Assembly (NCBI RefSeq): GCF_011326735.1
Contig: NZ_JAANCN010000012.1
Span: 1 to 64,000 of the forward strand
Source: Phycicoccus endophyticus
GTDB taxonomy: Bacteria > Actinomycetota > Actinomycetes > Actinomycetales > Dermatophilaceae
Direction of reading: 5' to 3'
Length of the DNA: 64,000 nucleotides
This document shows, one piece after another, positions 14,507 to 23,372 of the stretch. Below the pieces are notes generated by a model. The model did not search any database. It had not been told where the DNA came from and saw only the letters and a list, made by a program, of their open reading frames with translations. A program made the translations under genes and the position numbers. Positions within the stretch are counted from its first letter, which is position 1. Every line of letters starts with the position of its first letter.

Positions 14507-15955
14507 ATGGACGCAGGGGCTCTCACCGACCGCATCGCGGTTCTGCGTTCGCAGGTCGCGGAGCTGGGTCGTGAGCTAGCCGATCGGGGCCACACGCTGT
14601 CGGTGTCGGAGGCGTTCCAGGTCGCGGGCGCGTTGCAGGGGGTGGTCAACGCGGCCGAGGGTGCGCAGGCGGTGGCGGCGGCGTGGGGAGCGCGCACGGA
14701 GACGACGATGTGGGAGTCGGGTGCGTGGGAGCGGGTGCACCCGATCGGGTTCGTCGACCCGATGGCTGCGTCGGAGACGAGCCTGGCGACCGGGGTGAGC
14801 GAGGGGTTGGCGGCGCGGACGGTGCGCCTGGGGGCCGAGACGTCCGAGCGCTTCCCGGTACTGCGCGACCTCATCCTCGACGGGTCGGTGGCGTCCTCGA
14901 CGGGGCACAAGGTCCTCGACGGGTGTGTGGGGCTGGACCTTCAGGCGTGTCTGCGGGTGGATGCGCAGCTGTGCGCGCGTCTGCCGGGCATGGACCCGGC
15001 CCGGGTGACGGGCGAGACCCGCAAGGTCGCGGCTCGGGTGGCGGGCGAGCAGGTCGCCGCGCACGCCGCGAAGACCCGCACGACGCGCTGCGTGGAGATC
15101 TCCCCCGGTGAGGACGGGCTCACCGACTGGTTCGCCTGCCTGCCCACCGCGACCAGCGCGGCGATGTACGCGGCCGTGAACGAGCTCGCGGGCGAGTACC
15201 GGACGGTTGACGACACGTTGTCGGTCCCGGAGTCGCGCGCGGACGCCCTCGCCGACCTCGTGCTGCGCAACGTCACCGTGTCGGCCCAGGTCACGTTGGG
15301 CGTGCCGGTCGTCACCGACCGCCCCGCCCCCCAGCCGCAGCCGGTCCCGGTGGAGCGCTTCCGCATCGACCGGGACGACGAGGAGACCGTCATCGACGCC
15401 TACACCGGCCAGGTCACCCGCCTGGCCGACCTCGACCCCGCCTCCCGTGAGGAGCTCTGCTGGGTGGTGGAGCCCGCCGCGCCGGGTGGGGAGGTGGCCG
15501 AGGCGATGTCCCCGGCATGGTCGGGCGCCGCGGTCTCGGGCACCCAGCTGCCCCGCCTGGGGTGGGTCGATGCCGCGACCATGGCCAACCTGCTGGCAAC
15601 CCTCCCCCTCGAGGTCGCCCGGGCCGTCATCGACGCGGACACCGGCACCCTCGCCTCCCACACCTCCACCGCCTACCGGCCACCGAGAGCGATCGCCGAC
15701 TTCGTCACGACCCGCGACGGCACCTGCCGCATGTGGGGCTGTTCAAGACCCGCCGAGGACTGCGACCTCGACCACGTCACCCCCTGGCCCCACGGGGCCA
15801 CCACCCCCACCGGGCTCGAGGCCCTCTGCCGGCGCCACCACCGCCTCAAGCACCGCGCCCGCTGGCGCCCCGTCCTCCACCCCGACGGCACCATCACCTG
15901 GCACGGCCCGCACGGCGCCACCCGCACCACCGAACCCCACCACCGCACCCGCTGA
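14507..15955 (+). CDS. DUF222 / HNH endonuclease (13E12-repeat family)
   Basis: A 482-residue protein. Its first ~300 residues are the helical DUF222 domain (segments FQVAGALQGVVNAAEGAQAV and GHKVLDGCVGLD). The C-terminal HNH nuclease domain carries CDLDHVTPWPHG and LCRRHHRLKH with flanking cysteines (GTCRMWGC) that bind structural zinc. These proteins are multicopy in actinobacteria (REP13E12 in M. tuberculosis), and several mycobacterial members are known LexA targets (recalled). Biological function is unsettled: DNA processing, mobile-element remnant or self-limiting nuclease. The promoter holds a perfect SOS box. The last 62 bp overlap the convergent P-loop kinase frame, which may be artefactually extended. 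Confidence 0.9.
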   Translation: MDAGALTDRIAVLRSQVAELGRELADRGHTLSVSEAFQVAGALQGVVNAAEGAQAVAAAWGARTETTMWESGAWERVHPIGFVDPMAASETSLATGVSEGLAARTVRLGAETSERFPVLRDLILDGSVASSTGHKVLDGCVGLDLQACLRVDAQLCARLPGMDPARVTGETRKVAARVAGEQVAAHAAKTRTTRCVEISPGEDGLTDWFACLPTATSAAMYAAVNELAGEYRTVDDTLSVPESRADALADLVLRNVTVSAQVTLGVPVVTDRPAPQPQPVPVERFRIDRDDEETVIDAYTGQVTRLADLDPASREELCWVVEPAAPGGEVAEAMSPAWSGAAVSGTQLPRLGWVDAATMANLLATLPLEVARAVIDADTGTLASHTSTAYRPPRAIADFVTTRDGTCRMWGCSRPAEDCDLDHVTPWPHGATTPTGLEALCRRHHRLKHRARWRPVLHPDGTITWHGPHGATRTTEPHHRTR

Positions 15956-16526
15956 CGGGTACCCGACGCGGCACCCTGCGCGCCCGGCTGCCGGGCGTCA
16001 GCCGGGCGCGCCCCCCCCAGATCCGCCGGACGGCGCGGACTTGTTCCTCGACGCCGAGCGTGGTCACGTCGAGCTCGTGGTCGACCGCCAGCGGCTCCCG
16101 CTGGTCCCGGTGCAGCCAAGCGAACTCTCGGGGGGTGAGCAGCAGCGGGCGCCCGGCCGCGCGGCGGCGTGCCTCGGTCTCGGTGACCACGAGGCGGACC
16201 ACGGCGATGCCGGGGAGGATCCGCCGGTACAGCTCGAGCGTCCGTCGGGTGACCACGTCGGTGACGACGACGGCGAAGCCGGCCTGGTCGAACCGCTGGG
16301 CGAGCAGCGCCGCGTTCTCGGCTCCGAGCGCCTGCCGTGCACGCCCCTCGGAGCCCTCCCACGGTGCCGCCGCGCCGGAACGAACCAGCTGCCGGAGGTC
16401 GTCGACCTCGATGCAGGCGGCCCGGGGCAGGCCGTCCGCGAGGGCGCGTGCGGTCGTCGTCTTGCCCGCCGCCGGGCCTCCGGTCAGCAGCAGCGGGTGA
16501 GGCGGCACGGCCCCTCCGGTGCCCAT
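15894..16526 (-). CDS. Small P-loop NTPase / kinase, 3' end possibly frameshifted
   Basis: A 210-residue nucleotide kinase-like protein. The Walker A is LLTGGPAAGKTT (Lys22), and VVVTDVVTRRTLELYRRIL with a distal Arg-rich LID-like segment (ARRRAAGRPLLLTPREFAW) suggests a gluconate/adenylylsulfate/zeta-toxin-type small-molecule kinase. Conserved character ends at about residue 165 (RRIWGG); the last ~45 residues are Arg/Gly-rich and antisense to the HNH gene. At this point there is a run of eight C (16011-16018, G8 on the coding strand). Removing one base would end the protein at a TGA at 16000-15998, clear of the HNH gene. No substrate is assigned. Confidence 0.7.
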   Translation of the reverse strand: MGTGGAVPPHPLLLTGGPAAGKTTTARALADGLPRAACIEVDDLRQLVRSGAAAPWEGSEGRARQALGAENAALLAQRFDQAGFAVVVTDVVTRRTLELYRRILPGIAVVRLVVTETEARRRAAGRPLLLTPREFAWLHRDQREPLAVDHELDVTTLGVEEQVRAVRRIWGGRARLTPGSRARRVPRRVPVSGCGGGVRWCGWRRAGRAR

Positions 16527-16527
16527 C

Positions 16528-16887
16528 TCAGCGCGCCGGGTGGACGCTCAGCTCGGTGCCGTCCGGGTCGGCGAGGACGACGTGCCCTTCCTGCGGCGTC
16601 TGTCCGACGTCGAGGTGCTCGCCCCCGAGCTCGAGCACGTGCGCGACGGTCGCCGCCATGTCCTCGGCAGAGGTGGTCGTGACGTGCAGGTGGTAGCGGT
16701 TCGGGCCGGTCCTGGGTGCGTCCGAGTGGCGGAAGCGCAGAGGGACGCAGCGCGGGTCCTCGGGGACGAGGGTCACCGCCCCCGGGCGGTCGTGGGCCAC
16801 CTGCCCACCGATGACCCCGGCCCAGAACCGGGCAAGCGCCTGCGGGTCGGCCGCATCGGTGCACAGCGCCTCGAGCAGCACGGTCAT
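16528..16887 (-). CDS. VOC/glyoxalase-like protein (119 aa)
   Basis: A complete single-unit VOC protein: N-terminal LLEALCTDAADPQALARFWA, central VPLRFRHSDAPRTGPNRYHLHV, and C-terminal GHVVLADPDGTELSVHPAR. It belongs to the actinobacterial glyoxalase-like subgroup (PF18029 type) of unknown substrate; His of YHLHV and Glu of TELSV are the likely metal ligands. The start is ATG 16887; longer reading in this frame is antisense to adnA and discarded. It ends 1 bp before the kinase start, on the same strand, so the two form a short operon. Confidence 0.82.
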   Translation of the reverse strand: MTVLLEALCTDAADPQALARFWAGVIGGQVAHDRPGAVTLVPEDPRCVPLRFRHSDAPRTGPNRYHLHVTTTSAEDMAATVAHVLELGGEHLDVGQTPQEGHVVLADPDGTELSVHPAR

Positions 16888-17019
16888 CCCTGCGCCTCCC
16901 ACCGTCGGTGCCACGTCGACGCTAAGGGGGGCGCGGTGCCCCGGCAACGGGGTTTGCGTGACCGGCGGGTGGTCCCCTCCGGTCGCGCCGGTGTCGGCCG
17001 GGCGTGGTGGAATCGCGGC

Positions 17020-20000
17020 GTGCTCGTGCTGCGTCGCCCCTCCCGCGCGGACGAGGGCCCGCCGGCCCTCGACCCGGCGCAGCGAGCCGCCGTCACGGCC
17101 AGCGCGCCCGTCGTGCGGGTCGTCGGCGCCCCGGGCACGGGGACGAGCACGGTGGCGGTCGAGCGGGTCGTGCGCGCCGTGCAGGAGGGCCACCCGGCCG
17201 ACGCCTGCCTGCTGCTGGCACCCACCCGTCGGGCCGCGGCGCGGCTGCGCGACGTCGTCACCGCCCGTGTCGGCGGGACGAGCACGACCCCCCTCGCCCG
17301 CACCCACCAGTCCTTCGGTTTCGGCCTGCTGCGCGAGGCCGCGGCCCTGGCCGGAGAGCCGGCGCCCCGCCTGCTCAGCGGCCCGGAGCAGGACGTCATC
17401 CTCCGTGAGCTGCTCGCCGGGCACGAGAGCGGGCTGACACCGGCACCGCCCTGGCCCGCGTCGGTGCGGCTGGCGCTGCCGACCCGCGGCTTCCGGGCCG
17501 AGCTGCGCGACCTGCTCATGCGCGCCCTCGAGCTCGGCCTGCGCCCGGAGGACCTCGAGGAGCTCGCCAGCACCCAGGGCCGGCCCGAGTGGGCCGCCGG
17601 GGCGGCCGTGCTGCGCGAGTACGAGGACGTCACGGCGCTCGCCACCCCCGGGGCGTGGGACCCGGCGACGATCCTCACCGCCGCCGCCGACCTCCTCGAG
17701 GAGGACGCGAGCGCGCTCGACCGGCTGCGATCGCGGCTGCGGCTCGTCGTCGTCGACGACGCCCAGGAGCTCACCCCCGCTGCGCTGCGCCTGCTGCGCG
17801 TCGTCACCGGTCCGCCGGGGCCGCCCCTCGTCCTCACCGGCGACCCCGACGCGGCGACCCAGACCTTCCGGGGCGCCGACCCGCGGCTGTTCGTCACCGC
17901 CTGGCCCGCTGCGGACGACCACCGGCTGGGCACCGGGCACCGGTGCACCGCACCGGTGGCCGCGGTCGCCGAGAGGGTCGCTGCGCACATCGGGGTCGTC
18001 GGCGACATCCGTCACCGCCGGCCCACGCCGGCCACGGGCGAGGGCGTCGTCGAGGCGCACCTGCTGCGGACGGGGGCACAGGAGTCGGCCTTCGTCGCCG
18101 GGCTGCTGCGCGAGGCGCATCTGCTCGGGCACCTGCCGTGGTCACGGATGGCGGTCGTCGTGCGCGGCGGCACCCGCACCGCCGGCCTGCGCCGTGCGCT
18201 GCGGTCCGCCGGTGTCCCCGTCGACACCTCCGCCGCCGAGCTGCCCGTCCGCGACGAGCCCGCGGTCCGGCCGTTCCTGGCACTCCTGCGCTGCGCGGTC
18301 GAGGTGCTCGACGACGTCCCCGCGCTCGACCCCGACGTCGTCGTCGACGTCCTCGGCTCACCGCTCGGCGGTGCCGACGCGGTGGGGCTGCGCCGTCTAC
18401 GGCGGTCGCTGCGGCGGCTCGAGCTCGACAGCGGGGGGAGCCGCACGAGCGACGTACTGCTCGCCGAGGCCGTCCGCACGCCGGCGGCGCTCGAGCGCGT
18501 CGGCCCCGAGGCCCGGCCGGCGTGGCGCGTGCACCGCGTGCTCGCGGCGGGGGTCGAGGCGCTGCGGGACGGCCGGGGGGTCGAGGAGGTCCTGTGGGCG
18601 ATGTGGAGCGCCAGCGGGCTCGCCGGGCCCTGGCGCGAGAGCGCCCTCGCCGGGGGGCCCGCGGGCCAGCGCGCCGACCGCGACCTGGACGCCGTCCTCG
18701 CCCTCTTCGACGCCGCCGCACGCTACGTCGACCGGCTTCCCGGGTCCCGGCCCGTCGACTTCCTCGACCACCTGCTCGGCCAGGAGGTCGCCGGCGACAC
18801 CCTCGCCGCGCGGGGGAGCACCGAGGAGGTGGTGGCCCTGCTCACCCCGGCCGCCGCTGCCGGGCTGGAGTGGGACCTCGTCGTCGTCGCCGGGGTCCAG
18901 GACGGGGTCTGGCCCGACGTGCGGCTGCGCGGGTCGCTCCTGCACTCCACCGACCTCGTCGACGTCGTCACCGACCGCGCGGGGGGCGCGCGCGCCGCGC
19001 GTGCGCAGGTCACCCACGACGAGACCCGGCTCTTCCACGTCGCGGCGACCCGGGCTCGTCGTCGGCTCGTCGTCACCGCGGTCCGCAGCGAGGACGAGCA
19101 GCCCTCGCCCTACCTCGACGTCGTCGACCCCCGGCCCGACGCCCGGCCGTTCACCGACGTCCCGCGGCCGATGACCCTCCCCGGCCTCGTCGGCGAGCTG
19201 CGCCGGACTCTCCTCGGGCCCGACCCCGCCGCTCGGGGCGGCGCGGTCACCACGCTCGGGCGGCTCGCCCGCGCGGGGGTCCCGGGCGCCGACCCGGCCG
19301 CCTGGTGGGCGCTGCGCGCCGTCAGCGACGAGCGGCCCCGGCGCGCTCCCGACGTACCCGTGCGGGTCTCGCCCTCCACCGTCGACCGCTTCGGCCAGTG
19401 CGGTCTCCAGTGGCTCCTGCGCGCGAGCGGCGGCGACGGCCCCTCGATGGGCGCCCAGGACATCGGCACCCTGGTCCACGAGGTCGCGCACGACCTCGGC
19501 GACGTCGGCGCGGCCGAGTACGCCGCCGAGCTCGAGCGCCGGTGGGGCCGCCTGGGGCTGCCCCCGGGGTGGCTCTCCCGCCGCGACCTGGCCCGCGCGA
19601 CCGCGATGACCGAGCGCCTCGCCACCTACCATCGCGAGGCCGCCGCCGCCGGTTGGCGTCGGGTGGCCTCGGAGGAGGCGATGCGCGTCGCCCTCGGCCG
19701 TGCGGTGGTCAGCGGCACCGTCGACCGGATCGAGGTCGGGCCCGACGGCGCGGTGCGCGTGGTCGACCTCAAGACCGGCACGCGCAAGCCCACCAAGGCC
19801 GAGCTGGCGCGGCACGGCCAGCTCGGCGCCTACCAGCTCGCGGTGGAGGCGGGCGCCTTCGCGGCCTACGGCTCCTCCTCCGGTGGCGCCGCCCTCCTCC
19901 AGCTCGGGCGGGCCGCCACCTCGAGCACGACGCTGCAGGTCCAGGTGCCGCTGGCGGAGGACCCCGAGGACCCGGCGTGGGCGGGCGAGCTGCTCGCCCG

Positions 20001-20115
20001 GACCGCGGAGGGGATGGCGGCCGCCTCCGTCCTCGCCACCCCCTCCCGGGACGTCTGCGGCACGTGCCCGGTGAAGGACTCCTGCCCGGCGCGACCCGAG
20101 GGGAGGCGCGTGTGA
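17020..20115 (+). CDS. adnA: AdnA subunit of the AdnAB helicase-nuclease, degenerate motor motifs
   Basis: A 1031-residue UvrD-like helicase fused to a C-terminal PD-(D/E)XK nuclease, half of the AdnAB complex that resects double-strand DNA breaks. The helicase P-loop reads GAPGTGTST (residues 36-44), with Thr42 where the catalytic Lys should be. Motif II reads DDAQE (246-250), with Asp in place of the catalytic Glu, so this subunit's ATPase looks inactive. The nuclease domain is intact: GTLVHEVAH, VVDLKTG with D916/K918, and QLGAYQLA. A 4Fe-4S-type cysteine set is present (FGQC, then CGTCPVKDSC). GTG 17020 or 17026 may be the start. It overlaps adnB by 4 bp (GTGA), implying coupled synthesis. 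Confidence 0.9.
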   Translation: MLVLRRPSRADEGPPALDPAQRAAVTASAPVVRVVGAPGTGTSTVAVERVVRAVQEGHPADACLLLAPTRRAAARLRDVVTARVGGTSTTPLARTHQSFGFGLLREAAALAGEPAPRLLSGPEQDVILRELLAGHESGLTPAPPWPASVRLALPTRGFRAELRDLLMRALELGLRPEDLEELASTQGRPEWAAGAAVLREYEDVTALATPGAWDPATILTAAADLLEEDASALDRLRSRLRLVVVDDAQELTPAALRLLRVVTGPPGPPLVLTGDPDAATQTFRGADPRLFVTAWPAADDHRLGTGHRCTAPVAAVAERVAAHIGVVGDIRHRRPTPATGEGVVEAHLLRTGAQESAFVAGLLREAHLLGHLPWSRMAVVVRGGTRTAGLRRALRSAGVPVDTSAAELPVRDEPAVRPFLALLRCAVEVLDDVPALDPDVVVDVLGSPLGGADAVGLRRLRRSLRRLELDSGGSRTSDVLLAEAVRTPAALERVGPEARPAWRVHRVLAAGVEALRDGRGVEEVLWAMWSASGLAGPWRESALAGGPAGQRADRDLDAVLALFDAAARYVDRLPGSRPVDFLDHLLGQEVAGDTLAARGSTEEVVALLTPAAAAGLEWDLVVVAGVQDGVWPDVRLRGSLLHSTDLVDVVTDRAGGARAARAQVTHDETRLFHVAATRARRRLVVTAVRSEDEQPSPYLDVVDPRPDARPFTDVPRPMTLPGLVGELRRTLLGPDPAARGGAVTTLGRLARAGVPGADPAAWWALRAVSDERPRRAPDVPVRVSPSTVDRFGQCGLQWLLRASGGDGPSMGAQDIGTLVHEVAHDLGDVGAAEYAAELERRWGRLGLPPGWLSRRDLARATAMTERLATYHREAAAAGWRRVASEEAMRVALGRAVVSGTVDRIEVGPDGAVRVVDLKTGTRKPTKAELARHGQLGAYQLAVEAGAFAAYGSSSGGAALLQLGRAATSSTTLQVQVPLAEDPEDPAWAGELLARTAEGMAAASVLATPSRDVCGTCPVKDSCPARPEGRRV

Positions 20116-23100
20116 GCACGTCCGTCCCGCCGCCCCGGTGGTCGGCCGCCGAGCTGGCCCGGGCGCTCGGCCAGCCCCACGCGCCGACCCCGGAGCAGGC
20201 GGCCGTCATCGAGGCCCCGCTGCGGCCGCTCCTCGTCGTCGCCGGTGCCGGGTCGGGCAAGACCGAGACGATGGCCGCACGGGTCGTGTGGCTCGTGGCC
20301 AACGACCTCGTGAGCCCCGAGGAGGTCCTCGGGCTGACCTTCACCCGCAAGGCCGCCGGCGAGCTGTCCGAGCGACTGGCGGCACGGCTCGCCACGCTGC
20401 GCGAGGCGGGGTTGTGGTCCCCGCCCGCGGGGCCGGACGGTGCCGTGGTGCTCGGCGACACCCCCACGGTCTCCACCTACCACGCCTACGCCGGGCGCAT
20501 CGTGCGCGAGCACGGGCTGCGCCTCGGGGTCGAGCCGGAGAGCCGGCTGCTCACCGAGGCGGCGGCCTGGCAGTTCGCGCACGAGGCGGTGGTCGCCTGG
20601 GACGGGCCGATGGACGGGGTCGACAAGGCGGAGTCGACGGTGACGACCGCCGTCGTCGACCTCGCCGCGGAGATGGCCGAGCACCTGGTCACCCCGGACG
20701 AGCTCGCCGAGCACCTCGCGGCGGTCGTCGCCGCACTCGAGGCCCTCACCGCTCCCGAGGGATCCCGCAAGCGGGCCAACCCGATGCGCGCGAGCGTCGA
20801 CGCCCTCCGCCAGCGGGCCGCGGTCGTCCCGCTCGTCGAGGCCTACCACGCGCTCAAGCGCTCCCGAGACGCGATGGACTTCGCCGACCAGGTCGCGCTC
20901 GCCGCCCGGCTCGCCGCCGAGGTGCCGCAGGTGGGGGCGGCCGAGCGGCACCGGTTCCGGGCGGTCTTCCTCGACGAGTTCCAGGACACCTCCGAGGCGC
21001 AGCTGCAGCTGCTGCGCGCGCTCTTCGCCGCGCCGGGGGAGCCGGTGCCGGTGACCGCGGTCGGCGACCCGCACCAGTCGATCTACGGCTGGCGCGGCGC
21101 CTCCTCGACGACGCTCGACCGGTTCCGCTCCGACTTCGGCGACCCCCACCCGGCACCGGTGCTGCCCCTGTCGACGAGCTGGCGCAACGACCGTGCGGTC
21201 CTCACGGCCGCCAACACCCTCGCCGCCCCGCTCGCCGCCCGGGCCCGCGTCCCCGTCACACCCCTGCGCGAGCGGCCGGGTGCCGGGCCGGGGCACGTCG
21301 CGACCGCGCGGCTGGAGACCCTCGAGGACGAGGCGCGTCACGTCGTCGAGTGGGTCCGCACCCGGATGGGCCGCCCCGGGCGCCGCACGGCCGCGGTGCT
21401 GTGCCGCAAGCGCTCCCAGTTCGAGCCGGTCGTCGACGCGCTCGAGGCTGCCGGGACGCCCTACGAGGTCGTCGGCCTCGGCGGCCTGCTGCACACCCCG
21501 GAGGTGGCCGACCTCCTCGCCCTCCTGCACGTCGTGGCCGACCCCACCCGCGGCGACCGCCTCATGCGGCTGCTCACCGGCCCCGCGTGCCGGCTCGGCG
21601 CTGCCGACCTCGACGGGCTCGGCGCCTGGGCCCGCCACCGTCAGGGCGAGCGACGGCGTGGCGCCGACCTCGCACGCGACGCGAGCGAGGAGGCGAGCAT
21701 CGTCGAGGCGCTCGACGAGCTGCCGCCGCCGACCTGGGCCGGCAGCGAGGGACAGCGGGTCTCCCCGCCCGCCCTCACCCGGCTCGCCGGGCTCGGTGCC
21801 ACCGTGCGCCGGTTGCGGGCGGTCGGGGGCATCGGCCTGCCCGAGCTCGTCCACGAGGCCGAGGTCGCGCTCGGCCTGGACATCGAGGTCCTCGCCCGGC
21901 CCGGGTACACCCCCGGTGCCGCCCGGGCCCACCTCGACGCGTTCGCCGACGTCGCCGCCACCTTCGCCGCGAGCGCGGACCGCCCCGGCCTCGGGGGGTT
22001 CCTCGCGTGGCTCGAGGCCGCGGTCGACGAGGAGCGGGGTCTCGACCTCGGCTGGGTCGAGGCCCGCCCGGACGCCGTGCAGGTGATGACCGTGCACGCC
22101 GCCAAGGGCCTGGAGTGGGACGTCGTCGCGGTTCCCGGTCTCGTGGAGTCGGCCTTCCCCGCCCACTCGGGCTCGACGAGCCGGCCGGCCGGCCCGACGT
22201 GGACCCACTCCACGCCCACCGACCGTGCCTGGCTGAGCGGGCTGGCCGGGCTGCCGTACGACCTGCGCGGCGACCGCGCCGGGCTGCCCCGGTTCGGGTG
22301 GGCCGACCCGCTCGACTGGGAGAGCGCCGCCGGCGCCCTCGAGGCGTTCACGAGCGCGGCCGCCGAGCACGGCTTGGCCGAGGAGCGCCGGCTGGCCTAC
22401 GTCGCGACCACCCGGGCCCGGCTCGACCTCCTGCTCACGGCGCACGTGTGGGGCAGCGCCGCCACCCCCCGGGTGACCTCCCGGTTCCTCGAGGAGGTGA
22501 CCTCCTCCGCCGGGCCGGGTGCGGCCCCGGGCCCCTGGGTCGACCTGCCCGCCACGGACCCGCCACCGAGCAACCCCCGCACCGCCCAGGCCACCGCGGT
22601 GGCCTGGCCGACCCCGGACCACCTCGCCCGCCGCGAACGGCTCCTCGGCCCGGCCCGTGCGGTGCACGAGGCCGCGCAGGCCGGCCCCGACGACGCCTGC
22701 GGTGACGCGCCGTGGGACGCCGAGGTGGCGATGCTCCTGACGGAGCGGCAGGCGGGCACCGGCCCGGCCGACGTCCTCCTCCCGGCGCACCTGTCGACCT
22801 CGGCGCTCGTCGCCCTCGCCGAGGACGCGGAGGGCTTCACGAACGCCCTGCGGCGCCCGATGCCCCAGCCCCCGGCGCTGGCCGCCCGCCGCGGGACGGC
22901 CTTCCACGCCTGGGTCGAGCAGCACTACGCGAGCGCCGCGATCGTCGACGTCGACGCCCTGCCCGGCTCGGCCGACGAGGACGCCGGCGAGGACCTCGAG
23001 GCGCTGCGCTGCGCCTTCCTCGGCTCGGAGTGGGCCGACCGCACGCCGGTCGAGGTCGAGACGAGCGTCGAGACCGTCCTCGACGGCGTCGCCGTCCGGG

Positions 23101-23372
23101 GCCGCATCGACGCGGTGTTCGAGCAGCCGGGGGAGGACGGCGAGCCGGTCTGGACCGTGGTCGACTGGAAGACCGGCGCCCCGCCGAGCGGGGCCCGGGC
23201 GGCGGCTCGAGCGGTCCAGCTCGGGGCCTACCGGCTGGCCTGGGCACGGCTGCGCGGCGTGGACCCGGCTCGGGTGCGCGGGGCGTTCTTCCACGCCGCG
23301 ACCGGCGAGACCAGCTGGCCGCCTCTGCCGGACGAGGCCGAGCTCAGCCGAGTCCTCGGCGCGGCTCGCTGA
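20112..23372 (+). CDS. adnB: AdnB subunit of the AdnAB helicase-nuclease (active motor)
   Basis: A 1086-residue UvrD-family 3'-5' translocase with a C-terminal RecB-like nuclease. Motor motifs are canonical: Walker A AGAGSGKTE (Lys50), TFTRKAAGEL, DEFQDTSE (D288/E289), GDPHQSIYGWRGA, and motif V/VI region VMTVHAAKGLEWD and AYVATTRAR. The nuclease domain (~890-1086) shows RRGTAFHAWVE, RGRIDAVFE, VDWKTGAPPSG and QLGAYRLAW. GTG 20112 overlaps the adnA stop as GTGA. Since AdnA looks motor-dead here, AdnB must drive unwinding. No SOS box is seen upstream of the pair. The 3' end overlaps the convergent phosphotransferase gene by 29 bp. Confidence 0.93.
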   Translation: MSTSVPPPRWSAAELARALGQPHAPTPEQAAVIEAPLRPLLVVAGAGSGKTETMAARVVWLVANDLVSPEEVLGLTFTRKAAGELSERLAARLATLREAGLWSPPAGPDGAVVLGDTPTVSTYHAYAGRIVREHGLRLGVEPESRLLTEAAAWQFAHEAVVAWDGPMDGVDKAESTVTTAVVDLAAEMAEHLVTPDELAEHLAAVVAALEALTAPEGSRKRANPMRASVDALRQRAAVVPLVEAYHALKRSRDAMDFADQVALAARLAAEVPQVGAAERHRFRAVFLDEFQDTSEAQLQLLRALFAAPGEPVPVTAVGDPHQSIYGWRGASSTTLDRFRSDFGDPHPAPVLPLSTSWRNDRAVLTAANTLAAPLAARARVPVTPLRERPGAGPGHVATARLETLEDEARHVVEWVRTRMGRPGRRTAAVLCRKRSQFEPVVDALEAAGTPYEVVGLGGLLHTPEVADLLALLHVVADPTRGDRLMRLLTGPACRLGAADLDGLGAWARHRQGERRRGADLARDASEEASIVEALDELPPPTWAGSEGQRVSPPALTRLAGLGATVRRLRAVGGIGLPELVHEAEVALGLDIEVLARPGYTPGAARAHLDAFADVAATFAASADRPGLGGFLAWLEAAVDEERGLDLGWVEARPDAVQVMTVHAAKGLEWDVVAVPGLVESAFPAHSGSTSRPAGPTWTHSTPTDRAWLSGLAGLPYDLRGDRAGLPRFGWADPLDWESAAGALEAFTSAAAEHGLAEERRLAYVATTRARLDLLLTAHVWGSAATPRVTSRFLEEVTSSAGPGAAPGPWVDLPATDPPPSNPRTAQATAVAWPTPDHLARRERLLGPARAVHEAAQAGPDDACGDAPWDAEVAMLLTERQAGTGPADVLLPAHLSTSALVALAEDAEGFTNALRRPMPQPPALAARRGTAFHAWVEQHYASAAIVDVDALPGSADEDAGEDLEALRCAFLGSEWADRTPVEVETSVETVLDGVAVRGRIDAVFEQPGEDGEPVWTVVDWKTGAPPSGARAAARAVQLGAYRLAWARLRGVDPARVRGAFFHAATGETSWPPLPDEAELSRVLGAAR

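Noticed and set aside
14394-15960. REP13E12 mobile element
   Set aside because: Only one DUF222/HNH gene and no flanking direct or inverted repeats could be seen in the window, so only the gene is called.
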